Assembly: GCA_033398695.1 (NCBI GenBank)
Contig: CM065802.1
Location: 208,463,096-208,527,095 of the forward strand
Length of the DNA stretch: 64,000 bases
Reading direction: 5' to 3'
DNA from: Orobanche coerulescens
Taxonomy: Eukaryota; Streptophyta; Magnoliopsida; Lamiales; Orobanchaceae
The position numbers were made by a program, and so were the translations under genes. Numbering within the stretch: the first letter of the stretch is position 1; the number at the start of each line of letters is the position of its first letter. The notes under the pieces were generated by a model. The model was not told where the DNA came from. It did not search any database and worked only from the letters and a program-made list of their open reading frames with translations. Below are positions 36,124 through 46,476 of this stretch, one piece after another.

Positions 36124-36352
36124 CTATAGCCCCCAGGGGCATAGCCTAGTGGTTAAGGCTGAGATGACGTGGGATATCATCCTCGGCAACCGTGGTTCGA
36201 TTCTCGTGTGGTGCAGTTTTCTCACCTTGATATGGGGGGTTGTCTTTGGGGAGTGCATGGGTCCTCTTTCGATTTTGGCCACTGCAGACATTTCTCGTTT
36301 ATCTCTGCGGGGCCAGAAGTAGACGGCGTGGGGAGAGCTCACTCCCTCAACA
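36124..36352 (+). mobile_element. tRNA-derived SINE (229 bp)
   Basis: Box A TAGCCTAGTGG (36143-36153) fits TRGYNNARNGG at every position. Box B GGTTCGATTCT (36194-36204) differs from GGTTCRANNCC by one base. These are the internal RNA polymerase III promoter boxes. A 13-base exact duplication flanks the body. There is no A-tail; the body ends CTCCCTCAAC. SINEs are copied by LINE enzymes (family knowledge). Not a tRNA gene, because the body is far too long and does not fold as a tRNA after box B. Confidence 0.88.
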
Positions 36353-36365
36353 AAGTATTTCTGCT
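36353..36365. repeat. SINE target-site duplication (right)
   Basis: AAGTATTTCTGCT, exact match to 36111-36123. Confidence 0.9.
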
Positions 36366-36929
36366 ATATTTTTCTCCTACTTTTTGTCAACTACCCTTCT
36401 TCTCTTTTTATAATGTGCAGCCTGTGTTTCAATAGATAAAAACTCTCGGCCAATTTCTTCTTCTTTTTCCTAGTAGGAGTAGAATTCTTATTTCGGATCT
36501 CTTTTTCTTTGGATTGGATTTATTTTATTGTCCCGATAATTATTTCGACTTCAATATAATAAATTCCTTAAAAAATGAATAAAATCCACTTGTGAATAAA
36601 ATTACCTTCATAAATCAAATAAGTAGGAAACCATCAAGTTGTGTTTTAATAAATATAATATAATTATGCATTTAGCATATATAATTATACAATATTCTCT
36701 ACTGATCACCACCTACCCCAAGCCGGGAAAGGTCCGGGCTCATAAAGATAAATCCCTAGAAAACTGGGATTTTATCTTTCTGACAAAATCTCAGATAGAA
36801 GATGTTCCTCCCAAGGTTAAGCAATCAGAAACATTCAGAGAGATATTTCATCAAACATTCAGGTTTTCTTACACCAAACCTTTAAGATTGACCCGGTTCT
36901 TGATGGCCGATTAGCTCGGTTACATCAAG
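36366..36929 (+). repeat. TAT-like LTR relic (right part) and unassigned DNA
   Basis: The last ~250 bp lead directly into a primer-site-like sequence, so they are probably an LTR end. The remainder has no recognised feature; the weak frame at 36639-36914 is not supported as a gene. Confidence 0.4.
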
Positions 36930-36947
36930 TGGCGCCATCTGTGGGAA
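36930..36947 (+). promoter_or_regulatory. Primer-binding-site-like sequence of a TAT-type element
   Basis: TGGCGCCATCTGTGGGAA is close to the TGGCGCCGTCTGTGGGAA motif that follows the LTR in many TAT/Ogre-type elements. The element is cut here by the LTR starting at 36951. Confidence 0.65.
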
Positions 36948-36996
36948 CAGTGTAATATCCGCAATTTTTATAAAATAATATTAATATTTATAATAA

Positions 36997-37005
36997 TATT
37001 AATAA
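36997..37005. repeat. 9-bp target-site duplication TATTAATAA (left)
   Basis: Repeated at 38460-38468; nine bases is the Mutator signature. Confidence 0.8.
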
Positions 37006-38459
37006 GGGTTAATTACATAAATAGTCCTTGTGGTTTATTCGGTTTCACGGATTTCGTCCCTGTGCTTTTTTTTTCAACAGGCCATGTCCTTGTGGTTTTT
37101 GACCCGTTATGAGTTTGATCATTTGACCAATAATTCTGTTAGTTGACCGTTAACTTGAAGGGTGTTTTCGTCTTTTTATATATTTTTTTATTATTATTTG
37201 AGTACGTTGCAAAATTCGTCCCTGTAGTTTGGTCGAATTGCAAATTTCCTCCTCGTGATTAAAAAATTCAGATTATTATTATTATTATTATTATTATTTG
37301 AATATTTTGTAATTAACTCTTTATTTTATTTATTTTTTTGTTTTTTATTACTTTTTGTATCATTTTTTAATTCTTTTTATCTTTTTTTTTTAATTTTTGG
37401 TTTTTCAGTTTGGTTTTTTCTTCTTTCATTAAATCGGTTTGATTTCTATTTCTTTTTCGGTTATTTTAAAATTTTAATTTATTGATAAATAAACTAGTTA
37501 GTTATGAACCATCACAATTCTTAACTTGTTTCATAGTTATTTCGATCTTAATAAATACAAAAAAAAAGTCAAATATAGAAATTATCTTTTCCAACAACAT
37601 TATTCCAATGAGATCGACAGTACTATAATATCTAACAATTCAAAACTATCAGATAAACTACGGAGCAACAATATAAAAATTCATAGAAATATGAAATGTT
37701 AGTCTTAGCAATTTTATTTTATTTTTTTGTTGCAAAAGTCTAAGACTAGCATTTCATATTGCTTAGACTAATATTTTATATTTCTATGAATTTTATATTG
37801 TTGTTTCGTACTTTGTTAGATATTAGGGAACTATTAATCTCATTGGAATAATATTGATGGAAAAGATAATTTCTATATTTTACTACTTTTTTGTATTTAT
37901 TAACATTGAAATAACTACGAAATAAGGTAAGAGTTATGATGGTTCATAACTAACTAGTTTATTTGTCGGTAAATTAAAATTACAAAAAAAAAAGTGAAAA
38001 AGAAATTGAAATCAAACCAATTTAATGAAAAAACCGAAACTAAAAAACCGAAAATTAAAAAAAAAAAGATAAAAAAAGTTTACAGAAATGATAAAGAAAA
38101 AATAATAAAAATAAAAAAAATAAAAAATAAACAAAATAACGAGTTAATTACAACCAACTCAAATAATAATAATAAAATAAAGAGTTATTAATAATGATAA
38201 TAATTTGAAATTTTCAACCACGAGGATGAAATATGCAATTCGACCAAACCATAGGCACGATTTTTGCAACGTACTCAAATAATAATGATAAAATATATGA
38301 AAGAACGAAAATACCCATCAAGTTAACTGTCAACTAACAAAATTATTGGTCAAAGACTAAGCGTACGGCCAAAAACCATGCGGCGTGGCTTTGAAAAAAA
38401 TACAGAGACGAAACCCGTGAAACTGAATAAACCACAAGGAGGATTTATGTAATTAACTC
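37006..38459. mobile_element. Mutator-like foldback element with ~700-bp inverted arms
   Basis: Starts GGGTTAATTACATAAAT and ends ATTTATGTAATTAACTC. The arms run inward for roughly 700 bp (innermost pair about 37690-37715 with 37740-37762) and are visibly similar but diverged. The centre has no transposase; the frames inside are poly-A/T-driven. Nine-base duplications support a MULE origin, and mobilisation would need an external transposase. Confidence 0.85.
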
Positions 38460-38468
38460 TATTAATAA
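38460..38468. repeat. 9-bp target-site duplication TATTAATAA (right)
   Basis: Matches 36997-37005. Confidence 0.8.
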
Positions 38469-39849
38469 TTCATTTCATTTCATTTAGCCTCATTTTATTA
38501 TCGAGTGAGTAATTATTGTACAATTATTTTCACTTCACATACAGTCAATTCATTTAATTTCATTTAGAAGATCGTGAATAATTTTACGACATCTCATAGA
38601 TTCTAAATCCGAGTCAATTTTACCAATTTAATTTAAGAAGAATTTAATATCAGTCATTGTTATTAATATTACTATAATTTTAAAGATATTAATAATAATA
38701 ATAATATTTATAATAGAAAACAATATTAATATTAATAGTTTTAATATCATTATTGGATATTGTTATCAATTATTTAAAGTCCAATAAACTTTAATTAAAA
38801 TTCTTTCTTTAGCCCAAAAACCAACAAATTATACTACTAAATATATAAACACTTCACGGCAGAACAAATACACAAATAAAATACAGAATTCTTCTTCACG
38901 GGCGACTTCTCCAGCAACTCCCTTATCTGGTATCAATATATCAAATTCGGATCAATCGTTTAGTTCTTCTTTCCGCTTGATTTCTCCAGCAAATTTCATC
39001 AACCTGCAACTCTCCACATCAAACTGCAATTATCCCATCTTCTCTCGAACAGGTAAACTCGAATCTTTTATTGTTAGTTAGTCTCATGTGTAATATTGAA
39101 TACTTTTATAAATCAGAATCTTCAATAGAACCTTTCATCACCCAAATCACGGCTAGATAAGTTCGAGGAAACTCAAAACTGCTTAACTCGTCGGAACCCA
39201 CCAAAGTCAGATTCAGCTCCAAACCAACCCAAATCCAGCCAGCAACAAAACACAACACCTACCATGAAACATAAAATCAAAACAAATCCGGGCCGAGCCC
39301 GAATCCAAACTCGGATATTTCCAACCCAAACTAATCACAGAAAACCCGAAATCAAATTCAGGAACCAGAATCATGATTACGTTCGCCCGACTTCAAACCC
39401 ACAATCGAACCTTCAAGCCATTCAAACCAAAAGAACCGAATCCAGTCCTTCAATTCAAAACTCTTACCGGAGTTTGTGACCGCCGGACACCTGTAGCACC
39501 ACCGTCGTCGAATTCCAGGGCCGTGTGGCCGGAGGTCCGATAAGCACCCAAAGTTTTAGCCGAGCGTCTCCCTTCGAACCTCCAACTGCTCCTTCAGACT
39601 CGATGCGGAAAGTCTCCAAAATCGAGAGGGTCGATGTGTGTGTGTGTAATATCCGGGATAATTTTTTTTTCGGGATACTGTTGAGTTGTACGTATTCATT
39701 TGGAATTGTAAAAGTATTGTTGTTTTGGACTGATACAATGTATATTGTATTGGAATATTTCGGGATCGAAATATTTATACTTGTCATCGGGTTGGTTTCG
39801 TCGTTTGAATGTTGGTTGGAGAGTTTGGATTTTTGGCTAAGTATACTAG

Positions 39850-40250
39850 CCATAACGTACGCTACGGATGTAGCATTACGTATGCTAGCGTGTTGCCATT
39901 ATGTACGTTATGCCTGTAAGGTTACGTACGTAATCCTTGGTAGGTGGTAGGAACCTTCCTCGTAGTCACTTTCGGCCGGTGGGTCCCGAGCATCTTCCGA
40001 TCGGATCTCACTATTGCAGTCAACGGACCCTTACATACGTTAAGAGGTGAGCTCTACGTACGTAATGCAGGTTTGGTAACGTACATAATAGATTTTTGTT
40101 TACGTACGTTAAGGCCTTCGTATTTTAGTTCAGTTAGTTCTGGATTTTATATTACGTACGTTAATGTCATGGCATCGCGTACGTAATGCCTCTTACGTAC
40201 GTTAACATTAGTGTATAACGTACGTAATGAGTTTGTCAGTCTATTTATGT
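39850..40250 (+). promoter_or_regulatory. TACGTA palindrome array and TATA box
   Basis: About ten or more TTACGTACGTTA-like palindromes are spread over 380 bp; the last is at 40216-40228. Some 12-14 bp later comes TCTATTTATG as TATA box. The ACGT core is the sort bound by plant bZIP proteins (family knowledge; binding not shown). Confidence 0.6.
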
Positions 40251-41649
40251 TGGCTTCGTATTTCATTTCCTCACGAACCAAAACACATTTTCCCTCCCTA
40301 GAACCGTCCCTCTGGACTTGTTCTTCATATTTAGCCTCTTCCAACATGTTTTTGATCATCCTAACTTGAATTGGAGCTTGGAGTTGGAAGCTTGTTGGTG
40401 CTCCTTTGGTGTTTGGAGAGTTCTTCTTGTTCCTCTTTGGTAAGTTCCCTCAATCTCTTGTTCTTCAAGTGATTTTCTAGTTTGATGATGTTGTTGTTGT
40501 TGCTTTCTTCGGGTATTGTTCGATTGATGGAGTATATCATGATTCTTGATGAGTTTTTATGAACTTTTGATGAAGAAGATGATGGTTTGCTTGAGTTGGA
40601 TTATGTTCTTGATGTTTTAGATTGTTTGGAGGTTTTAGTCATGTCTAGGAAGGATTATGTTAAGATTGTTATATGATTAACATAGTCTTGAGATGATTAT
40701 TGTTGTTGTTGATGTTCTTGAAAGACTATAACCATTTTAGTAAGGATTTATGATGATTTAGGAGGTGATTATCATAATTTCGAAATGGTTAAATTAATCT
40801 TGTTGATTAATCTGAATTCTTGAAGAATTAATGATTGATGTTAGTAGAGACATCATGTTTATTGAGATGATGATGTTCTTGAAGTTTTTGAGGATGCAAT
40901 TGGTAGTATTATCATCTTGGAGATGTTGTTTTGATGTTGTTCTTAAGTGATTCTTGTTGAATTGTTTCACAAGTGTTAAGAACATTTGATCATGTCGATT
41001 TTGAGATTTTAGAGGATGTTAGGATTCATAGTTGAGAACTATGACATTCGTTGGTAGAGTTTAACCGATTCGGGGTTGAATCGGGTTTGTCCTTGGTGTT
41101 GTTTTCCATTGATTTTGTGTTATTGAATGAATTGTTTTTCATTCAAGGTTGTTCAAGTGTTTGTGATCATCGGTAGGCGCCGTTAGTCGTTTCGTGCCAG
41201 GACGTTGATCGTGGAAAGACTTTCTCGCCTTCGGTTTGAGGCATGTTTTATACTTGTACTGGTCAATGAGATTAATGTTATCACATATGTGTATGAATGT
41301 ATTGTATCATTTCGAGACTTAGTCTCTTCGTAAATTGTTGATATTTGGGAATTGTTTGATGCAATACCTTTCGGCAATTATGCTAGATGTTATTGTTATT
41401 CGTTAACGGCCGGTTTAAGGCATTGAGATTCTTGTTGATACTGATGTTGTCGATAGCCGGTTCTCGGTATCGATGTATTGATTATTATTGTTGACGTTAA
41501 TGTCGTTCTGAGGCACCGTTGAATCGTTATTATCGAATTGGAACCATTGCTATGATGTTGTATTGGCCGATTGAAGGTGTTTGATATATTCGTTTATCAT
41601 CTCTATTTCGGTGGTCGGTTTAAGGCGTCATGACATCTATTCTAACGTA

Positions 41650-42280
41650 TCATTGGTTATCGATTGACCGTTCTAAGGTAATCGAGGTATTGAATTGGGA
41701 TTATCTAAGATAATTCCCATATGTTGCACTATCAGTTATCGATTAACCGTTCTAAAGTAATCGAGGTATTGAATTGGGATTATCTAAGATAATTCCCATC
41801 CATTGTACTATCAGTTATCGATTAACCGTTCTCAGGTAATCGAGGTATTGAATTGGTATTATCGAAGATAATTCCCATCTGTTGTATCATTGGTTATCTA
41901 TTGACCGTTCTAAGGTAATCGAGGTATTGGATTGGGATTATCTAAGATAATTCCCATCCGTTGTACTATCAGTTATCGATTAACCATTCTCAGGTAATCG
42001 AGGTATTGAATTGGGATTATCGAAGATAATTCCCATCTGTTGTATTATTGGTTATCGATTAACCGTTCTAAGGTAATCGAGGTATTGAATTCGGATTATC
42101 TAAGATAATTTCCAATCGTTGTATTATTGGTTATCGATTAACTGTTCTAAGGTGATCGGTGTATTGAATTGGGACTGTCGAGGATAGTCCCCATCCATTG
42201 AGTCGTCGTGATCGATTGGCCATTCCAAGGAAGTCGAGGTATTTTGAATTGGGACCGCCAAGGACGGTGCCCATCCGTGA
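41650..42280 (+). repeat. 79-bp tandem repeat, eight units, each with a stem-loop
   Basis: Units start at 41650, 41732, 41811, 41890, 41969, 42048, 42127 and about 42203; units 2-6 are exactly 79 bp. Each carries GGGATTATC..GATAATTCCC or a changed but still paired version. Units 2/4 and 3/5 are more alike than neighbours, giving a 158-bp higher-order period. The array lies downstream of the predicted TATA box, so it would be in the RNA leader. Confidence 0.9.
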
Positions 42281-42389
42281 GTATTTTTATCGTGTTAGCC
42301 GATTCAAGGCAGCACACTATTATTCTTGTGAATTCGATAATTTTGTAATCGTTGCTGTTTGCGACTAATTGTGGAGGCTAGTTCGGCTA

Positions 42390-42665
42390 GTGCTCGATGG
42401 GTAAGTCTGGGGCTTGAACCTTCGCGGTTGGTTTCCCAGCACCTGCAATTCAACAGGTCACGGTCATGTTTATGATCTCATTATGGGTTAGTCTGGGGCT
42501 TGAACCTTCACGGTTGGTTTCCCAGCACCTGCAATTCAGCAGGTCACGGTCATTGGATGACCTCATTGTGATATGGATTCGTGCCGTGGCTTCGGCCCTC
42601 ATTGTGATACGGCTTCGTGCCGTGGCTTCGACCCTCATTGTGATACAGCTTCGTGCCATGGCTTG
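42390..42665 (+). repeat. Two further short tandem repeats
   Basis: GGGGCTTGAACCTT..CGGTTGGTTTCCCAGCACC occurs twice (about 42409 and 42491). A 36-bp unit with CATTGTGATA and TCGTGCC(G/A)TGGCTT occurs three times (about 42565-42665). Confidence 0.85.
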
Positions 42666-43044
42666 ACCCTCGGATAATCTGACTTAATTGTTTGGCTTGA
42701 GCCATTGTGATGGTAGCGATTTGGTGAGTGGCTTTTAGGCCATCGTGACGTATTGGTATTTTCATTGGAACCTTTGGGCATTGTGATTCGTATTTATTTC
42801 AGCTCTGGGATGGTTTATCTTCGTGTAGTTCATTGTTGTGATCTGTATTGATGATTCGCCGTTGGGCACTTGTGTTCTAACCTGTTGAGCAGGTACCGAT
42901 CGTATGCCGCGGGCATGATATTTCACGAATGCTAAATTCTTACTTTGGGTTGTGAGCATCTCGTATTACCATTAATGTACCATTTATTCTGCCTTTGGAT
43001 GCATATCATGTTGTACATGTATTTGATATTCATTATCTGGATGA

Positions 43045-43084
43045 CTGACCCCGTGGGGACGGAACATGTTTTTCATGTTTTAGG
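43045..43084 (+). promoter_or_regulatory. CCCC/GGGG hairpin and acceptor-like TTTTAG|G
   Basis: CCCC 43049-43052, GGGG 43055-43058, then a T-rich run and TTTTAG ending 43083. Same arrangement as 3555-3595. Confidence 0.45.
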
Positions 43085-43446
43085 TGCTTGCGAGGAGAGA
43101 GTTGAGACACAGGGGCATGACGATCATTCGAGCGATACTAGTCCGAGATGTTTTGGTGTTCATGCCGGTCAGACAGTTTTGGAGTACCCCAGTCTTATCA
43201 GTCATTGTCATTTTGTACTATCCGAGCAAGGCTCGTGGATGTTACTGTATTTTATTTTGGCCATGTAGGTCCACTGTTGTCGTTGAAATTCTATATCGGA
43301 ATATTATTGTTGGATGTCAGTGTAGGGATTGTGATTCCCCTTTTGCTCAGTTTGTTGTATTTTAGTCATGTTCGCCTGGTGGATCTCCTGGCGTGGGATC
43401 CACGGCACTGTAATAACCCAATGGGATTTGGGGGTGTTACAGAAGA

Positions 43447-43457
43447 TGGTATCAGAG
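43447..43457 (+). promoter_or_regulatory. Primer binding site (Met type)
   Basis: TGGTATCAGAG five bases after the LTR end. Confidence 0.85.
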
Positions 43458-43926
43458 AATTGGGTTGTGAGATACCCTGATATGTGAGTTATGTGGCTCT
43501 ACCGACACGGTAGTAGTGAACTGTCAGGTTATGACAATCTGGACAGTCGGGTTTTGTGAGTCGAGGTAGTTGGACGACTGTATGAGTCATTCTTTCATCG
43601 AGTCGTCAGTGAAGACTAGTATCGAAAGACCTCAAAGCTTCGTATGACCTGTGTAAGGACTCGATTCTCTTTTATGTTAATACATTCATTATGTCATTGA
43701 TTATACATGATTTGTTGAAAACTTGTATATAATATTTGTGTTACGATTCATTCATGATTATTTGTGTTGGAGCGTGTGGGCTCAGTATTGGCTATAATTA
43801 GTATGTTTGAAGTGATTGTTTATTTGTTTAGTATGTATACCCATGTTTAGCTATTGACTTAGCATTCTGGATTGACCATTGAGGCATATTTGAGTTTTGT
43901 TCATGATCGAACGTTATTCTTCCAGT

Positions 43927-45247
43927 ATGGAAAGAGGAATCCGAGGACGTTACAGAGGGAGTAAAAGCCGCAGAGCAGGCCAAAACCCAGAACCTCATGT
44001 TCATATGCGTACGGATGCTGAGTTGAATCAGAGTTCGGCCGGAGATGTGACTTATGCGACTGGTTCCCCTTCAGAACGTCATACTCGACGAGTCGACCAG
44101 ACTGAGAGTGATCACATCGACCCTTCCTTTCTTATGAGGGGAATGATGGCCCAGATGACTCAAATGACATAGATAATGAAGACCATACAGACCTCAGTAG
44201 TTCATGGTCCACTGCAGCAGGAATCCCAGGTGCCGTTTTATGGACAGGCTGGGAGAGTGAGTCAGATTATCGGCGATATCTCTGGTCAGAGGCCGCCTAT
44301 CTTTGAGGGTTCTTCAGAACCAGCTGATATTGTTCATTGGCTTGAACATTTTGATAAAGTCTTTGACATGGTTCAGTGTCCGGAAGAGAGTAAGGTGGCA
44401 GTAGCGGCTTACTATTCGAGTAAAGGCCCTTATTCTTGGTGGCTTTCTGTGAAGCCCACCGATCGTGATTGTGCTTGGAGTGAGTTTAAGACTCTCATGT
44501 TAGAGAGGTATTATCCGGTTCCACTTCGTGAAGCCAAGTTGTCAGAGGTTTTGAACCCCAATCCATCAAGGTCGAGGGTGTTATTATTGTTGCTGAGAAG
44601 TTTCAAGGACTTTTCAGTTTGCTTCGTCTGTTTTCTGTATTGAAGCGGATGAGATCAAGTATTTTAGCAAGAGGCTGAACCCGCAGTTGAGGATGCAGTT
44701 GTTCAATCATAATTGTAACTCACTTGGCGAATTCATAGAGAAGGCTCTTGGAGCAGAGCTGTTGATCAAGGAGCTTGCTCGGAAAGAACCTTCAGCTTCT
44801 TCGGGTAGGAGGACTAGGATTCCGACACATTCAGAGGGACATTGGGCTCCGACATCCAAGAGGTCGTCTTCTAGTCATCTTCATGCTGGGAAATCATCTT
44901 CTTCTCAGACGACGAGTTCAACTGTTGTTTGCTTTAACTGTGATTCAGCGGGGCACGTTAGTACCCGTTGTACTGTGCCAGCTATTGGTTATTTTCTATG
45001 TGGGAGGCAGGGACACCTTCAGAAATACTGCCGGAGTTCTGGTACTAGTAGGTCTCGAGAGATCTCACGGGCCTCGAGAGACTTTGTTACTCTAGTCCGT
45101 ACTTCATCCAAGGGGTCATATCAGGCTTCGAGAGCCAGAGGTATGGACAGCCTAGGAGGAGGAGCGAGTTCAGATTTGGGTCTTCCTCGAGTCGATGAGA
45201 TCGAGGAGTTCGATGATCTGGAGGATATCGATGCTGGGTACATTTGA
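43927..45247 (+). pseudogene. gag with two zinc knuckles, one stop and one frameshift
   Basis: The start ATG at 43927 opens an Arg-rich N-terminus. An in-frame TAG lies at 44170-44172. The Retrotrans_gag domain follows at about 44275-44560 (P-P-I-F-E-G-S...D-I-V-H-W-L-E-H-F, Y-S-W-W, F-K-T-L-M-L-E-R-Y-Y-P). A +1 frame change lies between about 44560 and 44690. The C-terminal third has a basic linker and two knuckles: CFNCDSAGHVSTRC intact, and a second (LCGRQGHLQKYC) that has lost its first Cys to Tyr-Phe. The stop after G-Y-I at 45245 closes gag; nothing pol-like follows. Packaging of the RNA would depend on a partner element's proteins. Confidence 0.85.
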
Positions 45248-45927
45248 GATGTAGCCTTGATTTGTATTTTCCTTGTTCTTTTTGGATTGATGTTTGACTC
45301 AGTCTGTATTGTAGTATTGTGGTTGTGAACCATTTATTATTGATATATCTTGTTATGATAGCTTTTGAGAATCTTGAGATTTGACGTCGTCTGATGCGTT
45401 TTTCTTTTACTTTCGGTATTATAACCGAGATTTTTGTGGTAATCTGGGTAATTGTTCATTGCAATTTGAGACGCCTAGTCTTGAGGACTTGGGTGTGCGG
45501 TTGATATGGTCCCGAGGACTATATGTGCGTTGTTATTTTCCTTTTGTGGCATGAGTCAGTGTTTGCTTGCGCGTTCGATGCCAATGAGAATGGGGGAGTG
45601 TACACCGATGATTGTAGACATGTACAATGGGCGGAACCCGCGGGGTATGTACGCCGGTGTTACGAGTCTTGCGGGTGGTGCGACTTCCTGGCTGGTCTCT
45701 GGCGGAGGAGTCATGATTCGATTGATCTCGCACTTGGTTGAGTGTTTTTATCACTTGTTTTTCATCGTGTTCAGGTAGAGGAGACGTGGGAACCCATGGG
45801 GTTGGCCCGATTACTCAGACGGAGTTGTTCGTATTGATGAATATTCCTAGAGATGTTGCTTTCAGATCCTGATGGATAGTTCGCACCCTGTGTTTTTGCA
45901 CCCTGAGTTTCGGGGACTAAACTCTTT
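45248..45927 (+). other. Non-coding stretch in place of pol
   Basis: No protease, RT, RNase H or integrase motif in any frame; short frames only. Confirms the gag-only structure. Confidence 0.75.
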
Positions 45928-45942
45928 TTAAGGGGGGGAGTA
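45928..45942 (+). promoter_or_regulatory. Polypurine tract
   Basis: TTAAGGGGGGGAGTA just before the 3' LTR start at 45943. Confidence 0.85.
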
Positions 45943-46476
45943 TGTAATATTCGGGGTAATTTTTTTTCCGGGATACTGTTGAGTTGTACGTATTCATTTG
46001 GAATTGTAAAAGTATTATTGTTTTGGACTGATACAATGTATATTGTATTGGAATATTTCGGGATCGAAATATTTATACTTGTCGTCGGGTTGGTTTTGTC
46101 GTTTGAATGTTGGTTGGAGAGTTTGGATTTTTGGCTAAGTATACTAGCCATAACATACGCTACGGATGTATCATTACGTACGCTAGCGTGTTGCCATTAC
46201 GTACATTACGCCTGTAAGGTTACGTACATAATGCTTGGTAGGTGGTAGGAACCTTCCTCGTAGTCACTTTCGGCCGGTAGGTCCCGAGCATCTTCCGATC
46301 GGATCTCACTATTGCAGTCAACGGACCCTTTCGTATGTTAAGAGATGAGCTCTACGTACTTAATGCAGCTTTGGTAACGTACGTAATAGATTTTTGTTTA
46401 CGTACGTTAAGGCCTTCCTATTTTAGTTTAGTTAGTTCTGGATTTTACATTACGTACGTTAATGTCATGGCATAGC
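45943..46476 (+). repeat. 3' LTR of the gag-only element, interrupted
   Basis: Matches the first ~530 bp of 39645 onward, including the first palindromes. It breaks off inside the palindrome array, where the next element inserted. Confidence 0.92.

Larger units (their letters stand above)
36951..39644 (+). repeat. Tekay-type LTR fragment hosting a MULE foldback
   Basis: Begins TGTAATATCCGC, the edge shared by the Tekay-type LTRs here. It contains ATATATAAACAC (about 38840) as a possible TATA box. It is interrupted by the foldback 37006-38459 and cut at 39644 by the next retrotransposon. No palindrome array is seen and no coding is supported; the rest of this element would lie beyond the window. 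Confidence 0.6.
39645..43441 (+). repeat. 5' LTR (3797 bp) of the gag-only element
   Basis: Unusually long. Order: LTR start, TACGTA palindrome array (39850-40230), TATA (about 40239-40250), a GT-rich and ATG-rich leader, 79-bp tandem repeats (41650-42280), two further short tandem repeats (42390-42665), a hairpin/acceptor motif (43045-43084) and the end GTTACA. Confidence 0.92.
39645..46476 (+). mobile_element. Gag-only LTR retrotransposon (TR-GAG type), 3' LTR cut short
   Basis: A 3.8 kb 5' LTR (TGTAATATCCGG...GGGGGTGTTACA), a Met-type primer site, a gag region, about 0.7 kb of non-coding DNA, a polypurine tract and the start of a 3' LTR. No protease, RT or integrase exists between gag and the polypurine tract, and there is no room for them, so this is a gag-bearing non-autonomous element. 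The 3' LTR is interrupted at 46476 by the Tekay element at 46477. The LTR is about half of the visible element and is packed with repeats. Confidence 0.88.

Noticed and set aside
36143..36204. A tRNA gene from box A and box B
   Set aside because: The 13-bp duplications and 229-bp body show a SINE; no cloverleaf or 3' end could be drawn.
36639..36914. 91-residue frame before the TAT-like primer site
   Set aside because: Lies in what is probably an LTR end; no similarity to a known domain was recognised.
39525..39950. 141-residue frame at the start of the gag-only element's LTR
   Set aside because: It crosses the LTR boundary at 39645 and recurs only in part at 45979; a chance frame in LTR DNA.
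41650..42280. CRISPR-like regular repeat array
   Set aside because: Units are directly adjacent with no unique spacers, lie in a plant LTR, and have no cas genes nearby.
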